A DNA stretch of 64,000 nucleotides from an uncultured Bacteroidales bacterium (GCA_902801485.1 CADCIP010000013.1:1-64000), one strand, 5' to 3'. Shown: positions 7,272 to 16,619, counted from the first letter of the stretch. A program made the numbers and translations. Notes: generated by a model from the sequence alone, not told the origin.

Positions 7272-9107
7272 CTACAGCTGCTGCATATCGTAGAGACGTT
7301 TGTAATAGCCGCCTTTGGCTATAAGTTCGTCGTGCTGACCGCTCTCCACGATTTCTCCCTCGTACAAGACATGAATAACATCCGCATTCCTGATGGTGGA
7401 AAGACGATGAGCAATCGCAATGGTTGTACGACTCTTCATCAGCCGTTCCAATGCCTCCTGAACCAGGCGTTCGCTCTCTGTGTCCAAGGCAGATGTTGCT
7501 TCATCAAGAATCAGTATAGGCGGATTCTTCAGGATGGCACGTGCAATGCTTATACGCTGGCGCTGACCACCTGAGAGGCGTCCGCCCCGGTCGCCAATCA
7601 TCGTATCATATCCTTTCTCTGTTTCCATGATAAAGTCGTGTGCATTGGCAATCTTAGCAGCCTCTATCACTTGTTCCATGCTGGCATTCTCGACACCAAA
7701 TGTAATGTTGTTATAGAAGGTGTCGTTAAAGAGGATAGCCTCCTGATTCACATTTCCTATTATAGAGCGTAAGTCGCTGATACGTAAGCATTTTATATTT
7801 TTTCCATCAATGAGCACTTCACCTTTCTTTACATCGTGGAACCGGGGTATCAAATCGACCAGAGTAGATTTACCAGAGCCGGATTGCCCTACTAAAGCTA
7901 TGGTTTTTCCTTTAGGAACGGTGAGGTTAATATGCTTTAGGACATCCTTTCCTTCTGTGTATGAGAACGAGACATCACGTAACTCAATCTCCTTCTCGAA
8001 TGCAGTCATTGGTTGGGGGTTTTCGGGCTCCTTAATAGGATTATGTGCTTTCAGGATGAAGTCGATGCGGTCCATTGAGGCAAGACCCTGAGGTATCTGA
8101 TATGCGGCCCTTGAGAACTCTTTCAGCGGATTGATCACACTATATAGGATAACCATATAGAAGATAAAGGTAGAAGCGTCTATGAGGTTTGAATCGTTCA
8201 GAATAAGTGCCCCCCCAAACCACAACACTACCGTCAGGATGATGGTACCAAGAAACTCACTCATCGGGTGTGCAGCACCCTGACGTATAACCATAGCGTT
8301 CATGTCCTTGCGGTAGGAATTGTTAATCTGCAGGAATCGTTTCTCCATCTTCTTCTCTGCAATGAATGCCTTAATGATACGCAAACCGCCCAATGTCTCG
8401 TCAAGTTGTGCCATAATGCTTCCCCACTGACGCTGCACGGATTCTGACTGGCGCTTCAGTTTTCGTCCTACAATACCCATAAACCATCCGGCGACTGGTG
8501 CTACGACCAATACAAAGAGGGTTAATTGCCAGCTGACAGCAAACAGCGTAACAAAGCAAACCAGAATGGCAATAGGCTGACGGATAAGCATATCAACAGA
8601 GTTGGCGATGGACATCTCTACTGCCTGTACATCGGCACTCATACGGGCAATGATATCGCCCTTACGTTCTTCGGAGAAGAAACTCAGGGGCAACTTCATA
8701 ACCTTATTATATACTGCTGTACGTATATCGCGAACTACTCCGGTACGGAGAGGCACCATAATGGCCGATGAAGCAAAATAGCCTGTAGTCTTCAGGCCCG
8801 TCATCACAATCAGGGCCACACCCATGATGACTAATGTCAGAAAAGCCCCATGAGTATTTATCAGTTCCTGTACCCAAGCGTATGCGTTATTAACAACGAG
8901 GTCCTTGCTGAGCGTACTCCAAGTCCATTCTTTGTATTCATAAACGGTAGTGTCGATTTTGAACAGTATGTTCAGAATGGGAATAAGCAGGACGAAAGAG
9001 AACACATTAAGCCATTGTGAAACAAAGTTCAGGACTACAGACCATGCCAGGTACTTTCTGTACGGCCCGAGGTAGCGCGACATGACGGACAGGAACTGTT
9101 TCAGCAT
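7272..9107 (-). CDS. MsbA-like ABC exporter
   Basis: 611 residues, a half-transporter with an N-terminal six-helix membrane domain (about 1-320) and a C-terminal nucleotide-binding domain. The ATPase part has Walker A VGQSGSGKSTL, signature RLSGGQRQR, Walker B ILILDEATSALD and the H-loop IAIAHRLS. The family exports lipid A-core, lipid-linked glycans or drugs; location beside glycosyltransferases and a lipid A acyltransferase makes lipid A or a related glycolipid the likeliest cargo. It is separated by 8 bp from the upstream carboxyltransferase gene, so the two may share a transcript. Confidence 0.88.
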   Translation of the reverse strand: MLKQFLSVMSRYLGPYRKYLAWSVVLNFVSQWLNVFSFVLLIPILNILFKIDTTVYEYKEWTWSTLSKDLVVNNAYAWVQELINTHGAFLTLVIMGVALIVMTGLKTTGYFASSAIMVPLRTGVVRDIRTAVYNKVMKLPLSFFSEERKGDIIARMSADVQAVEMSIANSVDMLIRQPIAILVCFVTLFAVSWQLTLFVLVVAPVAGWFMGIVGRKLKRQSESVQRQWGSIMAQLDETLGGLRIIKAFIAEKKMEKRFLQINNSYRKDMNAMVIRQGAAHPMSEFLGTIILTVVLWFGGALILNDSNLIDASTFIFYMVILYSVINPLKEFSRAAYQIPQGLASMDRIDFILKAHNPIKEPENPQPMTAFEKEIELRDVSFSYTEGKDVLKHINLTVPKGKTIALVGQSGSGKSTLVDLIPRFHDVKKGEVLIDGKNIKCLRISDLRSIIGNVNQEAILFNDTFYNNITFGVENASMEQVIEAAKIANAHDFIMETEKGYDTMIGDRGGRLSGGQRQRISIARAILKNPPILILDEATSALDTESERLVQEALERLMKSRTTIAIAHRLSTIRNADVIHVLYEGEIVESGQHDELIAKGGYYKRLYDMQQL

Positions 9108-9115
9108 AGTCTGAT

Positions 9116-10891
9116 TTAGTTTCTGCGTATATATGCAATGGAATCGCCCTTGGAGACCTTGCTGCCCTGATTGGCACAGATTTCTACCAACTTGCCACCT
9201 AATGCAGCAGGAATCTCTGTTATCTGGCCAAATTGGTTTTGCAGGAAGCAGAAGCGTTCACCTTCCTTGTATTCCTTGCCTACCATGGGGGCGATGCTCT
9301 TAACGCATTCTGCATCACCGTTGATTTCCCACATTACGGTTCCGTTCTCAGGAGCAATAATGGCATCGGCCTCGGCGTGCTTGTAGGCAGCTACTTCCTC
9401 CAGAGACATGCCGTTCTTCTGCATCTCCTTATCCTTGGCAGCCTGCAAATCCTTCAGGAAACGCTCCTTAGCCACGCCGCTCTTGTAGTCGCGATACTGG
9501 CTCTCGTGCATGGCAAACTCGAAGAGTTCTTCGTCGTCTTCGCCACGCTCCCAGCCGTTCTTCTCCATCTCCTCGATGAAACGAGGCAGATCGTCTGGGT
9601 AGTTGCTCTGAGGATCAGCTGTTGTAAACTCGAAACCTTTTTCCTTGGCCAGTTCGACAATTTCGGGAGCCACCTCACCAGGCAGCTTACCGCTCTTGCC
9701 TAAGATCATACCCCAGATAGAGGGGTCCATCATGCTGTAACGGGGTTTACCCATAGACTCGGTAAGCAGGTTCATCAGAGCAATATTCTTAACATATTGA
9801 GAGAACGGGGTAACCAATGGAGGATAACCTACGCGTGGCCATACGTATGCTACTTCGTTGAAGAGACGAACCAGCAGGGCATCCTCGCTAAAAGGTTCCT
9901 CTCCCTTGTTCTTCCGGTTGTTGTTGATGGCATCCATGACACCTTTAAGGTCGGCCATCATACTTCCCATCATACCGCCGGGCAGACCGCAACCCAAGAG
10001 TAACGAAGACATCAGTTTGTTGGAAGGATTCATAAAGTAACCCAGGAAGTCATCGATGAACTCCTGTGTCAGCTTACGTGCCTCCATATAAGCTTCCATA
10101 TTGATTTCCGGCACATCAAAGCCATAGTTCTTCAGCATACTCTGAACAGAAATGATATCCGGATGAACCTTACCCCACGAAAGTGGTTCGATGGCAGTAT
10201 CAATCACGTCGGCACCATTCTTGCAGACCTCTAAGATGCTGGCCATAGACAGACCCGGACCACTATGCCCGTGATACTGAATAATAGTCTTGGGATGTTT
10301 CTCCTTAATCATCTTCACCAATTTGCCCAACATGGCTGGCTGACCGATACCAGCCATATCCTTCAGACAGATTTCCGGAGCACCAGCCTCAATAAGCTGA
10401 TCTGCTATGTTGGCATAGTACTCTGCTGTATGAATGGGACTGGTGGTAATACATAGGGTTGCCTGTGGAGTCATACCGGCTTCCAATGCATACTTGATAG
10501 ATGGAATGATATTTCGCACATCGTTCAGTCCGCAGAAGATACGAGTGATGTCAACACCCTGAGCGTGCTTCACTTTGTACATCAGACGACGTACATCAGC
10601 AGGAACAGGGAACATACGCAGCGCATTCAGGCCACGGTCCAGCATGTGAGTCTTGATGCCTACTTCATTGAAGGGTTTGGTAAAGGTACGAACAGCCTTG
10701 TTGGGGTTCTCTCCATACAACAGGTTTACTTGTTCGAAGGCACCTCCGTTGGTTTCAACACGAGCAAAGCAACCCATTTTTATAATAACCGGGGCAATAC
10801 GCTCCAACTGATCTTTGCGAGGCTGGTATTTTCCGCTCGACTGGAACATATCTCTATATACAAGACTAAACTGAATCTTTCTCTTTTCCAT
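9116..10891 (-). CDS. Carboxyltransferase subunit (oxaloacetate decarboxylase alpha / pyruvate carboxylase B-like), biotin site missing
   Basis: About 591 residues from MEKRKIQFSLVYRD; the longer start would overlap the promoter. The N-terminal HMGL-like TIM barrel (about 5-300) carries the metal-site motif YHGHSGPG, and a conserved carboxylase domain follows (about 300-470). The C-terminal 80 residues have the biotinyl/lipoyl hammerhead shape (ADAIIAPENGTVMWEI ... GGKLVEI), but where the biotinylated EAMKM loop should be the sequence is QNQFGQI, with no Lys. A separate biotin carrier protein is therefore probably required. The reaction is likely transfer of CO2 between biotin and pyruvate/oxaloacetate; which complex it serves is unknown. 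Confidence 0.82.
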   Translation of the reverse strand: MEKRKIQFSLVYRDMFQSSGKYQPRKDQLERIAPVIIKMGCFARVETNGGAFEQVNLLYGENPNKAVRTFTKPFNEVGIKTHMLDRGLNALRMFPVPADVRRLMYKVKHAQGVDITRIFCGLNDVRNIIPSIKYALEAGMTPQATLCITTSPIHTAEYYANIADQLIEAGAPEICLKDMAGIGQPAMLGKLVKMIKEKHPKTIIQYHGHSGPGLSMASILEVCKNGADVIDTAIEPLSWGKVHPDIISVQSMLKNYGFDVPEINMEAYMEARKLTQEFIDDFLGYFMNPSNKLMSSLLLGCGLPGGMMGSMMADLKGVMDAINNNRKNKGEEPFSEDALLVRLFNEVAYVWPRVGYPPLVTPFSQYVKNIALMNLLTESMGKPRYSMMDPSIWGMILGKSGKLPGEVAPEIVELAKEKGFEFTTADPQSNYPDDLPRFIEEMEKNGWERGEDDEELFEFAMHESQYRDYKSGVAKERFLKDLQAAKDKEMQKNGMSLEEVAAYKHAEADAIIAPENGTVMWEINGDAECVKSIAPMVGKEYKEGERFCFLQNQFGQITEIPAALGGKLVEICANQGSKVSKGDSIAYIRRN

Positions 10892-10920
10892 ATTATTATA
10901 TAAAATAACTACTTTTGACT

Positions 10921-10929
10921 GCAAAGATA
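10921..10929 (-). promoter_or_regulatory. -7 element TATCTTTGC of the carboxyltransferase gene
   Basis: Read on the minus strand this is TATCTTTGC, a perfect Bacteroidetes -7 match, 30 bp upstream of the ATG at 10891. No clear -33 TTG was found at the usual spacing. Confidence 0.6.
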
Positions 10930-10983
10930 TATAAAAGGTTCCAAAAAATTGTCATACCATGCACATTATTCAAAGAAAAGTCA

Positions 10984-10992
10984 TAGATTTGC
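10984..10992 (+). promoter_or_regulatory. -7 element TAGATTTGC of the sulfatase gene
   Basis: TAGATTTGC matches TAnnTTTGC and lies 17 bp before the ATG at 11009. It argues against the longer reading-frame start at 10949. It is divergent from the carboxyltransferase promoter 55 bp away. Confidence 0.6.
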
Positions 10993-11008
10993 AAAAAATC
11001 TACGTGAG

Positions 11009-12592
11009 ATGAAAATAAAAAACTTACGACATTATGGCACATTAATATCTGCTCTGTTGCCCATTGTTCCTCTTTCAGCCAAAACCCAAAAGAGTAATAC
11101 AGCTGTTAAGAACCGGCAACAGCCTAATGTCATCATCATTCTAGCCGATGATTTAGGATACGGCGATATAGGCTGCTTCGGTGCAACACGTGTTCAGACT
11201 CCCAACGTAAACGCTTTGGCACAGAGCGGCATCCGCTTTACCAATGTTCATGCCATTGCTGCAACAAGTACACCTTCCCGTTACGGACTTCTTACCGGTG
11301 AATATGCTTTTCGTCATCCCAACACAGACATTGCCAGAGGAAATGCCGGTATGATTATACGCCCCGAACAATTCACTGTTGCTGATGCTTTTAAAAATGC
11401 CGGCTATACTACTGCAGCCATAGGTAAATGGCATTTGGGTCTGGGCGACAAGGATGCGGAACAAGACTGGAACGCTCAATTACCCATGCATCCTGGCGAT
11501 ATAGGGTTCGACTATCATTATATTATGGCAGCTACGGCCGACCGTACTCCATGTGTCTTTATTGAGCAAGGGCATGTGGCCAACTACGATGCATCTGCAC
11601 CAATCATGGTAAGCTACGACGAGAATTTTCCTGGCGAGCCTACAGGCAAGGAGAATCCCGAATTGCTTTACAACCTGAAGGCCAGTCATGGACATAACCA
11701 AAGTATCGTAAATGGAATTGGCAGGATTGGATATATGAAAGGTGGCGGCAAGGCACTTTGGAAGGACGAGAATATCGCTGACAGCATAGCAGCGCACGCC
11801 ATCGACTTTATGCAGAAGCATCAACAGGAACCATTTTTTATGTATCTGGCCACCAACGACATACATGTCCCTCGCTTCCCCCACGATCGTTTTCGTGGTA
11901 AGAACCCAATGGGGTTTAGGGGCGATGCCATTGCTCAGTTTGACTGGACTGTGGGGCAGATAATCCGCGAACTGGAACGTTTGCACTTGCGAGAAAATAC
12001 ACTAATTATCCTCAGCAGTGATAACGGTCCTGTGGTAGATGACGGATACCAAGACCGCGCTGTAGAGCTTCTCGGTGACCATCGTCCGGCAGGCCCCTAT
12101 CGCGCCGGGAAATACAGCACCTTTGAAGGAGGCACTATGGTTCCTACTATTGTTTCATGGCCAAAGATAGTACAAGGAGGCCAGGAATCAGATGCACTTA
12201 TTTCACAAATAGACTGGCTGGCTTCACTAAGCGCTCTAATTGGGGCACGAATTCCCAAAGGTGGCGGCATAGACAGTCAGAACCGTTTAAGCACACTCTT
12301 GGGAAAAGACAAGAAAGACCGTCCATACGTACTGGAACAGGCAGCCAACCATGCTCTTTCGGTCCGCACCAAAAAGTGGAAGTATATTCCACCCAGCCAA
12401 GGACCGGCCGTCATAACCGGCCCTAACATGGAGAGCGGTTATGCACGAGATCCACAACTATACGACATGCAACTGCCATACGAGCAGGAAAATGTTGCTC
12501 TACAGCAACCCAAAGTGGTATTCGAACTGCAATCATACATTGAAAAAGAACGAAATGGTGGTGTTACATACACTTCACCAATATCAAAATAA
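11009..12592 (+). CDS. Secreted Ser-type sulfatase (S1 family)
   Basis: About 527 residues with an N-terminal signal peptide (MKIKNLRHYGTLISALLPIV...). NVIIILADDLGYGDIGCFG (about residue 35) supplies the metal-binding Asp pair. The catalytic formylglycine site is STPSRYGLLTG, with Ser rather than Cys in the (C/S)-x-P-x-R motif, so activation by an anaerobic radical-SAM sulfatase-maturing enzyme (anSME) is expected; none is in this window. GKWHLG and SSDNGP are further family motifs. It probably desulfates host or plant/algal glycans in the periplasm. A regulator gene follows 22 bp downstream. Confidence 0.88.
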   Translation: MKIKNLRHYGTLISALLPIVPLSAKTQKSNTAVKNRQQPNVIIILADDLGYGDIGCFGATRVQTPNVNALAQSGIRFTNVHAIAATSTPSRYGLLTGEYAFRHPNTDIARGNAGMIIRPEQFTVADAFKNAGYTTAAIGKWHLGLGDKDAEQDWNAQLPMHPGDIGFDYHYIMAATADRTPCVFIEQGHVANYDASAPIMVSYDENFPGEPTGKENPELLYNLKASHGHNQSIVNGIGRIGYMKGGGKALWKDENIADSIAAHAIDFMQKHQQEPFFMYLATNDIHVPRFPHDRFRGKNPMGFRGDAIAQFDWTVGQIIRELERLHLRENTLIILSSDNGPVVDDGYQDRAVELLGDHRPAGPYRAGKYSTFEGGTMVPTIVSWPKIVQGGQESDALISQIDWLASLSALIGARIPKGGGIDSQNRLSTLLGKDKKDRPYVLEQAANHALSVRTKKWKYIPPSQGPAVITGPNMESGYARDPQLYDMQLPYEQENVALQQPKVVFELQSYIEKERNGGVTYTSPISK

Positions 12593-12614
12593 AGAATCAG
12601 AATAAAAGAAAAAT

Positions 12615-13316
12615 ATGAGACAACAACAATATGCAGCCGTGGTGCTCTTTGCACTTATTATTGCCTCCAGTCTGACCAGTTTCGGTTGTTACAGTTGTAT
12701 GAGCAGACTGGTAAATGAGGATATGGATCGTGCTCTTGCCATTACTATGCAGGAACAACAGAGCGATGTAATCTGTCAGGATACTATACATATATTCAAT
12801 AGTCATCTGAAGATTGCCGACCTGAGAGGTAAAGCTACTCTGGCAGTAAATACACGCGGCAAACATTTCAAGGCATATGCACACTGTTCTGAGGCAACGA
12901 TTTTCAGACTATCAGACCAAAGACCAGCCATGTTATTATGGACCCTTTCATTTATGTGGGCACTATTTATGTGGTATAAACGCAATCGGGATAAAACTGA
13001 TACACAATTATTAAGTATAAAAAAGGAAGGATTTGGAGGTCTTACTTATTCTGAAGAAGAAGACCGATTCTATACTGCAGACGGACAGACAGTCAACCTG
13101 ACTCCTATGCAACATCAGCTCATGGGAATGTTTTTCCGGTCACCATCATACTCACTGACCAAGAATGAGATTTGCGATGCTCTATGGCCGAAGAAACCAG
13201 ATGCAAATGACACGCTCTATACCCTTATCCGTAGGTTAAAACCTGTAATAGAACAACATTCTAACCTGAAAATCGAATCCGACAGGGGAAAAGCATATAA
13301 GTTGAGAATCAATTAG
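12615..13316 (+). CDS. Membrane-anchored winged-helix transcriptional regulator
   Basis: 233 residues. An N-terminal transmembrane segment (about 7-27) is followed by a periplasmic loop of about 70 residues, a second hydrophobic segment (about 103-118, MLLWTLSFMWALFMW) and a cytoplasmic C-terminal OmpR/PhoB-type winged helix (about 155-233: LTPMQHQLMGMFF ... NDTLYTLIRRLKPVIE ... GKAYKL). This resembles ToxR/CadC-type one-component sensors, but with the DNA-binding domain at the C-terminus. The gene sits 22 bp after the sulfatase and just upstream of three 11-bp direct repeats that could be its operator. The ligand is unknown. Confidence 0.75.
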   Translation: MRQQQYAAVVLFALIIASSLTSFGCYSCMSRLVNEDMDRALAITMQEQQSDVICQDTIHIFNSHLKIADLRGKATLAVNTRGKHFKAYAHCSEATIFRLSDQRPAMLLWTLSFMWALFMWYKRNRDKTDTQLLSIKKEGFGGLTYSEEEDRFYTADGQTVNLTPMQHQLMGMFFRSPSYSLTKNEICDALWPKKPDANDTLYTLIRRLKPVIEQHSNLKIESDRGKAYKLRIN

Positions 13317-13325
13317 ATAGGTTTT

Positions 13326-13358
13326 TGTCGGACAAATGTCAGACAAATGTCAGACAGT
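13326..13358 (+). promoter_or_regulatory. Three 11-bp direct repeats, candidate winged-helix operator
   Basis: TGTCGGACAAA, TGTCAGACAAA and TGTCAGACAGT follow head to tail at 13326, 13337 and 13348. Each also contains the palindrome TGTCnGACA. OmpR/PhoB-type winged helices typically bind tandem 11-bp repeats. The array ends 28 bp upstream of the -7 element of the DUF2723 gene, a position suited to activation. Confidence 0.65.
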
Positions 13359-13386
13359 ATTTTCTTCACATAAAAGATTTTGTTCA

Positions 13387-13395
13387 TAGCTTTGC
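13387..13395 (+). promoter_or_regulatory. -7 element TAGCTTTGC of the DUF2723 gene
   Basis: TAGCTTTGC is a perfect TAnnTTTGC match 22 bp before the ATG at 13418. There is no clear TTG at the -33 position, consistent with a promoter that needs an activator bound at the upstream 11-bp repeats. Confidence 0.6.
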
Positions 13396-13417
13396 GTCGT
13401 GATTTTAAACGCAAAGC

Positions 13418-16291
13418 ATGATGCAACAAAAAACATTTCAGAAAATTAACACTTGGATGGCATGGCTGATGTTTGCCATTGCCGCTGTTGTCTATGGACT
13501 GACCGTTGAGCCCACGGCTAGCCTATGGGATTGTCCCGAGTTTATTGCGTGCGGCTACAAATTAGAGATCGGTCACCCGCCTGGGGCACCGGTCTTTATG
13601 CTGGTAGCCAATCTTTTTGCTCAGTTCGCCAAAGATCCGTCACAGGTGGCGTTGATGGTGAACCTGCTCTCGGCATTCTTAAGCGCAGGATGCATTTTCT
13701 TCCTTTATCTTACGATTACACATTTTGCAAGAAAATTAGTTTGCCCGTCATTTCAGAATTTAAGTCTTTCTAAAGTGATTACCATCGAAGCCTGCGGCGT
13801 GGTGGGAGCCTTGTCCTATACGTTTAGCGATACGTTCTGGTTCTCGGCAGTTGAGGCGGAGGTCTATGCCTTCTCCAGTTTCCTTACCGCGCTTATGTTC
13901 TGGCTGATTCTGAAATGGGAGGACGAGGCTGATGAACCTGGCAGCGATAGGTGGATTATCCTCATTGCTTATATTACGGGGCTTTCCATTGGTGTGCACC
14001 TGCTTTGTCTGCTTTGCCTGCCTGCCATGTCGTATGTGGTTTATTTCCGCAAGGCAAAACGTATTACAAGGCTGGGTATGTTAAAGACACTGGCGGCTGG
14101 TGCTTTGCTGGTGGCAATTATCCTATACGGTCTGATACCCGGTGTGGTAAAGATTGGCGGATGGGCAGAACTGCTGTTTACCAATGTGTTGCACTGCCCT
14201 TACAACACAGGACTCATCTGTTATATAACTGTACTGACATGTGGACTCGTTTATTTATATTATAAGCTGAAGCGCAGATTGGCGAAACTTTCATTAGCTT
14301 GTGTTCTGATGATCTTGGCAGGCTACAGCAGCTACGGCGTTATCTTTATCCGTGCAAATGCCAACACACCGATGTGTGAGAATGCACCCGGCAATATTTT
14401 CTCGTTAGGCAGTTATCTGAATCGTGAACAGTACGGAGAGACACCTCTTCTCTATGGACCTGCCTATTGCAGCGAACTTGAATATGAGCAGAAAGGCGAT
14501 TATCTGGTGCCAAAACAGAAAGAGGGGAAAGCCATATACCGCCCTTCTGCAGATTCTACCAGGGAAGAATATGAGGTTATCCGTCACAACATTAATTATA
14601 TCTATAAGGATAATATGCTATTCCCTCGCATGCATTCCAGTCGGCACAATAAGGCATACGAGCAATGGATGGGCGGTGTTAAGAAAAAAGGGAACTTACC
14701 AACCACATTGGAGAACCTGCGCTTCTTCCTCTCTTATCAGATAAACTTTATGTACTGGCGTTACTTCCTATGGAACTTTGTTGGCAGGCAGAACAATATC
14801 CAGGGGAATGGTGAGGTGGAACATGGAAACTGGATAACTGGAATCTCTTGGATAGACGATTTCCTGTTAGGTTGTGATACCTCTAAACTTCCGTCTGATC
14901 TGAAGAAGAATAAGGGCCGTAATGTTTTCTATGGTTTGCCGCTTTTGCTGGGTCTAATTGGCTTGTTTTGGCAATACAACAGGGGTAACGAGGGCAAGCG
15001 TCAGTTCCTGATGGTGCTGCTATTGTTTGTAATGACAGGTTTGGCCATTGTTGTTTACCTGAACCAGACGCCTATGCAGCCGCGTGAACGCGACTATGCC
15101 TATGCAGGTTCTTTCTATGCCTTTGCCATCTGGATTGGGATAGGTGTAGGAGCATTAAGTGAAGAGTTAAGAGTGAAGGGCGGAAAATATAAAATAGTCT
15201 TGTCTGTTTTTATCGGACTCGTCGGACTGGCAATCCCTATCCAAATGGCTTCACAGACATGGGACGATCACGACAGATCTGGCCGTTATACTTGTCGTGA
15301 TTTTGGCGCTAACTATATGGAGAGTACACAACATGAGGGCAATCCCATCATTCTCTCAAACGGCGATAACGACACATTCCCCCTGTGGTATAACCACGAG
15401 GTGGAGGGATTCCGTACCGATACACGTACCTGCAACATGGAATACTTGCAGACCGACTGGTACATAGACCAGATGAAACGTCCTGCTTACCAATCCCCTG
15501 CCCTACCCATCAGTTGGCAGCACAAAGATTATCAGGAGGGTAAGATGGAGTATGTTCCCCTCAACATAGACAGCATAGAAATAGGCGATATGGTTGTCTC
15601 GCTGAAAGACAAGAAAGGTTTGTACAAGAGTGAGCTGATGGTGCTGGAGATGCTCATGCAAGCAGACTGGAAACGACCTGTATACCTGTCCATCAGTGTT
15701 GGCCCAAGTGTGCTTCCCTTCCTACGAGACCACTTGGTCTTAGAAGGTCTTGCATATCGTATCAGTCCGACAGCAACAGGAAAGCAGGTTGATGTGGAAA
15801 GGCTTTATGAAAACATAATGCACCGTTTCCGATACGGCGGACTCAACCATAAGGGTGTTTATGTGGATGAAGACACAAAGCGACTGGCCAATACCCATCA
15901 ACTGATTATGAGTGTGCTCATCGATTCTCTTCTTCAGCAAGCAGATTTCAAACGGGCATTAGAAGTCTGCCGGAAATGGCAAAAGGAGTTACCGAATGTG
16001 AATGTACCCTATACCGAGTATGCTCTTTCTATGGCCCGCTGTTATTACCTGACAAGTCATACCGTAGAAGCAGATGAAATTGTAAACAATCTGCTACAAC
16101 GTTCCATTGAGTGGCTAACATGGATTGAGACTATTAACCGGCATAGGATTGAAGGCTCGTTACACTCTCGTTATGAATGGATGCAAACGATGTTGTTAAC
16201 ATACTCTCTTGCAGACCAATTTGACCGAAAAGAAATTATAAACAAATACAAATGCCAATATGAAAACCTTATTAAAAAAGAAACAAACTAA
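13418..16291 (+). CDS. DUF2723 membrane protein, TMEM260-like O-mannosyltransferase family
   Basis: 957 residues. The N-terminal half is a polytopic membrane region starting with the DUF2723 hallmark TVEPTASLWDCPEFIACGYK and HPPGAP (about 28-58), in which acidic and His residues correspond to the active site of GT-C enzymes. The C-terminal half is largely soluble with hydrophobic breaks and a TPR-like tail. Eukaryotic TMEM260, which shares this domain, is a protein O-mannosyltransferase, so protein or envelope O-glycosylation is inferred. Residues about 581-587 (SEELRVK) are encoded by three perfect-length 7-bp repeats. It overlaps the DUF3098 gene by 32 bp. Confidence 0.8.
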   Translation: MMQQKTFQKINTWMAWLMFAIAAVVYGLTVEPTASLWDCPEFIACGYKLEIGHPPGAPVFMLVANLFAQFAKDPSQVALMVNLLSAFLSAGCIFFLYLTITHFARKLVCPSFQNLSLSKVITIEACGVVGALSYTFSDTFWFSAVEAEVYAFSSFLTALMFWLILKWEDEADEPGSDRWIILIAYITGLSIGVHLLCLLCLPAMSYVVYFRKAKRITRLGMLKTLAAGALLVAIILYGLIPGVVKIGGWAELLFTNVLHCPYNTGLICYITVLTCGLVYLYYKLKRRLAKLSLACVLMILAGYSSYGVIFIRANANTPMCENAPGNIFSLGSYLNREQYGETPLLYGPAYCSELEYEQKGDYLVPKQKEGKAIYRPSADSTREEYEVIRHNINYIYKDNMLFPRMHSSRHNKAYEQWMGGVKKKGNLPTTLENLRFFLSYQINFMYWRYFLWNFVGRQNNIQGNGEVEHGNWITGISWIDDFLLGCDTSKLPSDLKKNKGRNVFYGLPLLLGLIGLFWQYNRGNEGKRQFLMVLLLFVMTGLAIVVYLNQTPMQPRERDYAYAGSFYAFAIWIGIGVGALSEELRVKGGKYKIVLSVFIGLVGLAIPIQMASQTWDDHDRSGRYTCRDFGANYMESTQHEGNPIILSNGDNDTFPLWYNHEVEGFRTDTRTCNMEYLQTDWYIDQMKRPAYQSPALPISWQHKDYQEGKMEYVPLNIDSIEIGDMVVSLKDKKGLYKSELMVLEMLMQADWKRPVYLSISVGPSVLPFLRDHLVLEGLAYRISPTATGKQVDVERLYENIMHRFRYGGLNHKGVYVDEDTKRLANTHQLIMSVLIDSLLQQADFKRALEVCRKWQKELPNVNVPYTEYALSMARCYYLTSHTVEADEIVNNLLQRSIEWLTWIETINRHRIEGSLHSRYEWMQTMLLTYSLADQFDRKEIINKYKCQYENLIKKETN
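15158..15178 (+). repeat. Three heptads inside the DUF2723 gene
   Basis: AGTGAAG, AGTTAAG and AGTGAAG make exactly 21 bp, or seven codons, in a loop between predicted membrane segments. They belong to the same period-7 family as the arrays at 49230-49250 and 61265-61292. Confidence 0.8.
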
Positions 16292-16478
16292 CAGAATAAT
16301 CCTGATTATTGCCTGCATTTTAATACTCGCAGGTTATGTTCTGATGTCAGGACCTGGAAGTACAGAAAATGCTTTCAATCCCGATATTTTCTCTGTACGT
16401 AGAATCGTTATTGCTCCTCTCCTTTGTCTATCAAGCTATATGCTGATTATTGTTGGTATTCTTAACCGATCCCGATAA
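16260..16478 (+). CDS. DUF3098 small membrane protein
   Basis: 72 residues with two hydrophobic helices (about 12-30 and 50-68). The central LMSGPGSTENAFNPDIFSVR followed by RIVIAPLL matches the DUF3098 family of Bacteroidetes, in which GFxLMSGG..FNPEIFSxRR is conserved. The start codon lies 32 bp inside the DUF2723 gene; no later Met precedes the first helix, so this start is preferred. Function is unknown. Overlap implies cotranscription with the DUF2723 gene. Confidence 0.75.
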   Translation: MKTLLKKKQTNRIILIIACILILAGYVLMSGPGSTENAFNPDIFSVRRIVIAPLLCLSSYMLIIVGILNRSR

Positions 16479-16527
16479 ATACGATCTAGTAGAATTGTCA
16501 CAAGTTAAAAACACCATAACTTGTAAG

Positions 16528-16600
<73 letters not shown>

Positions 16601-16610
16601 GAAACCGAAT

Positions 16611-16619
16611 GCAAAGGTA
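16611..16619 (-). promoter_or_regulatory. -7 element TACCTTTGC of tRNA-Thr
   Basis: Minus-strand TACCTTTGC is a perfect -7 match 10 bp before the first base of the mature tRNA, implying a very short 5' leader. Confidence 0.6.
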
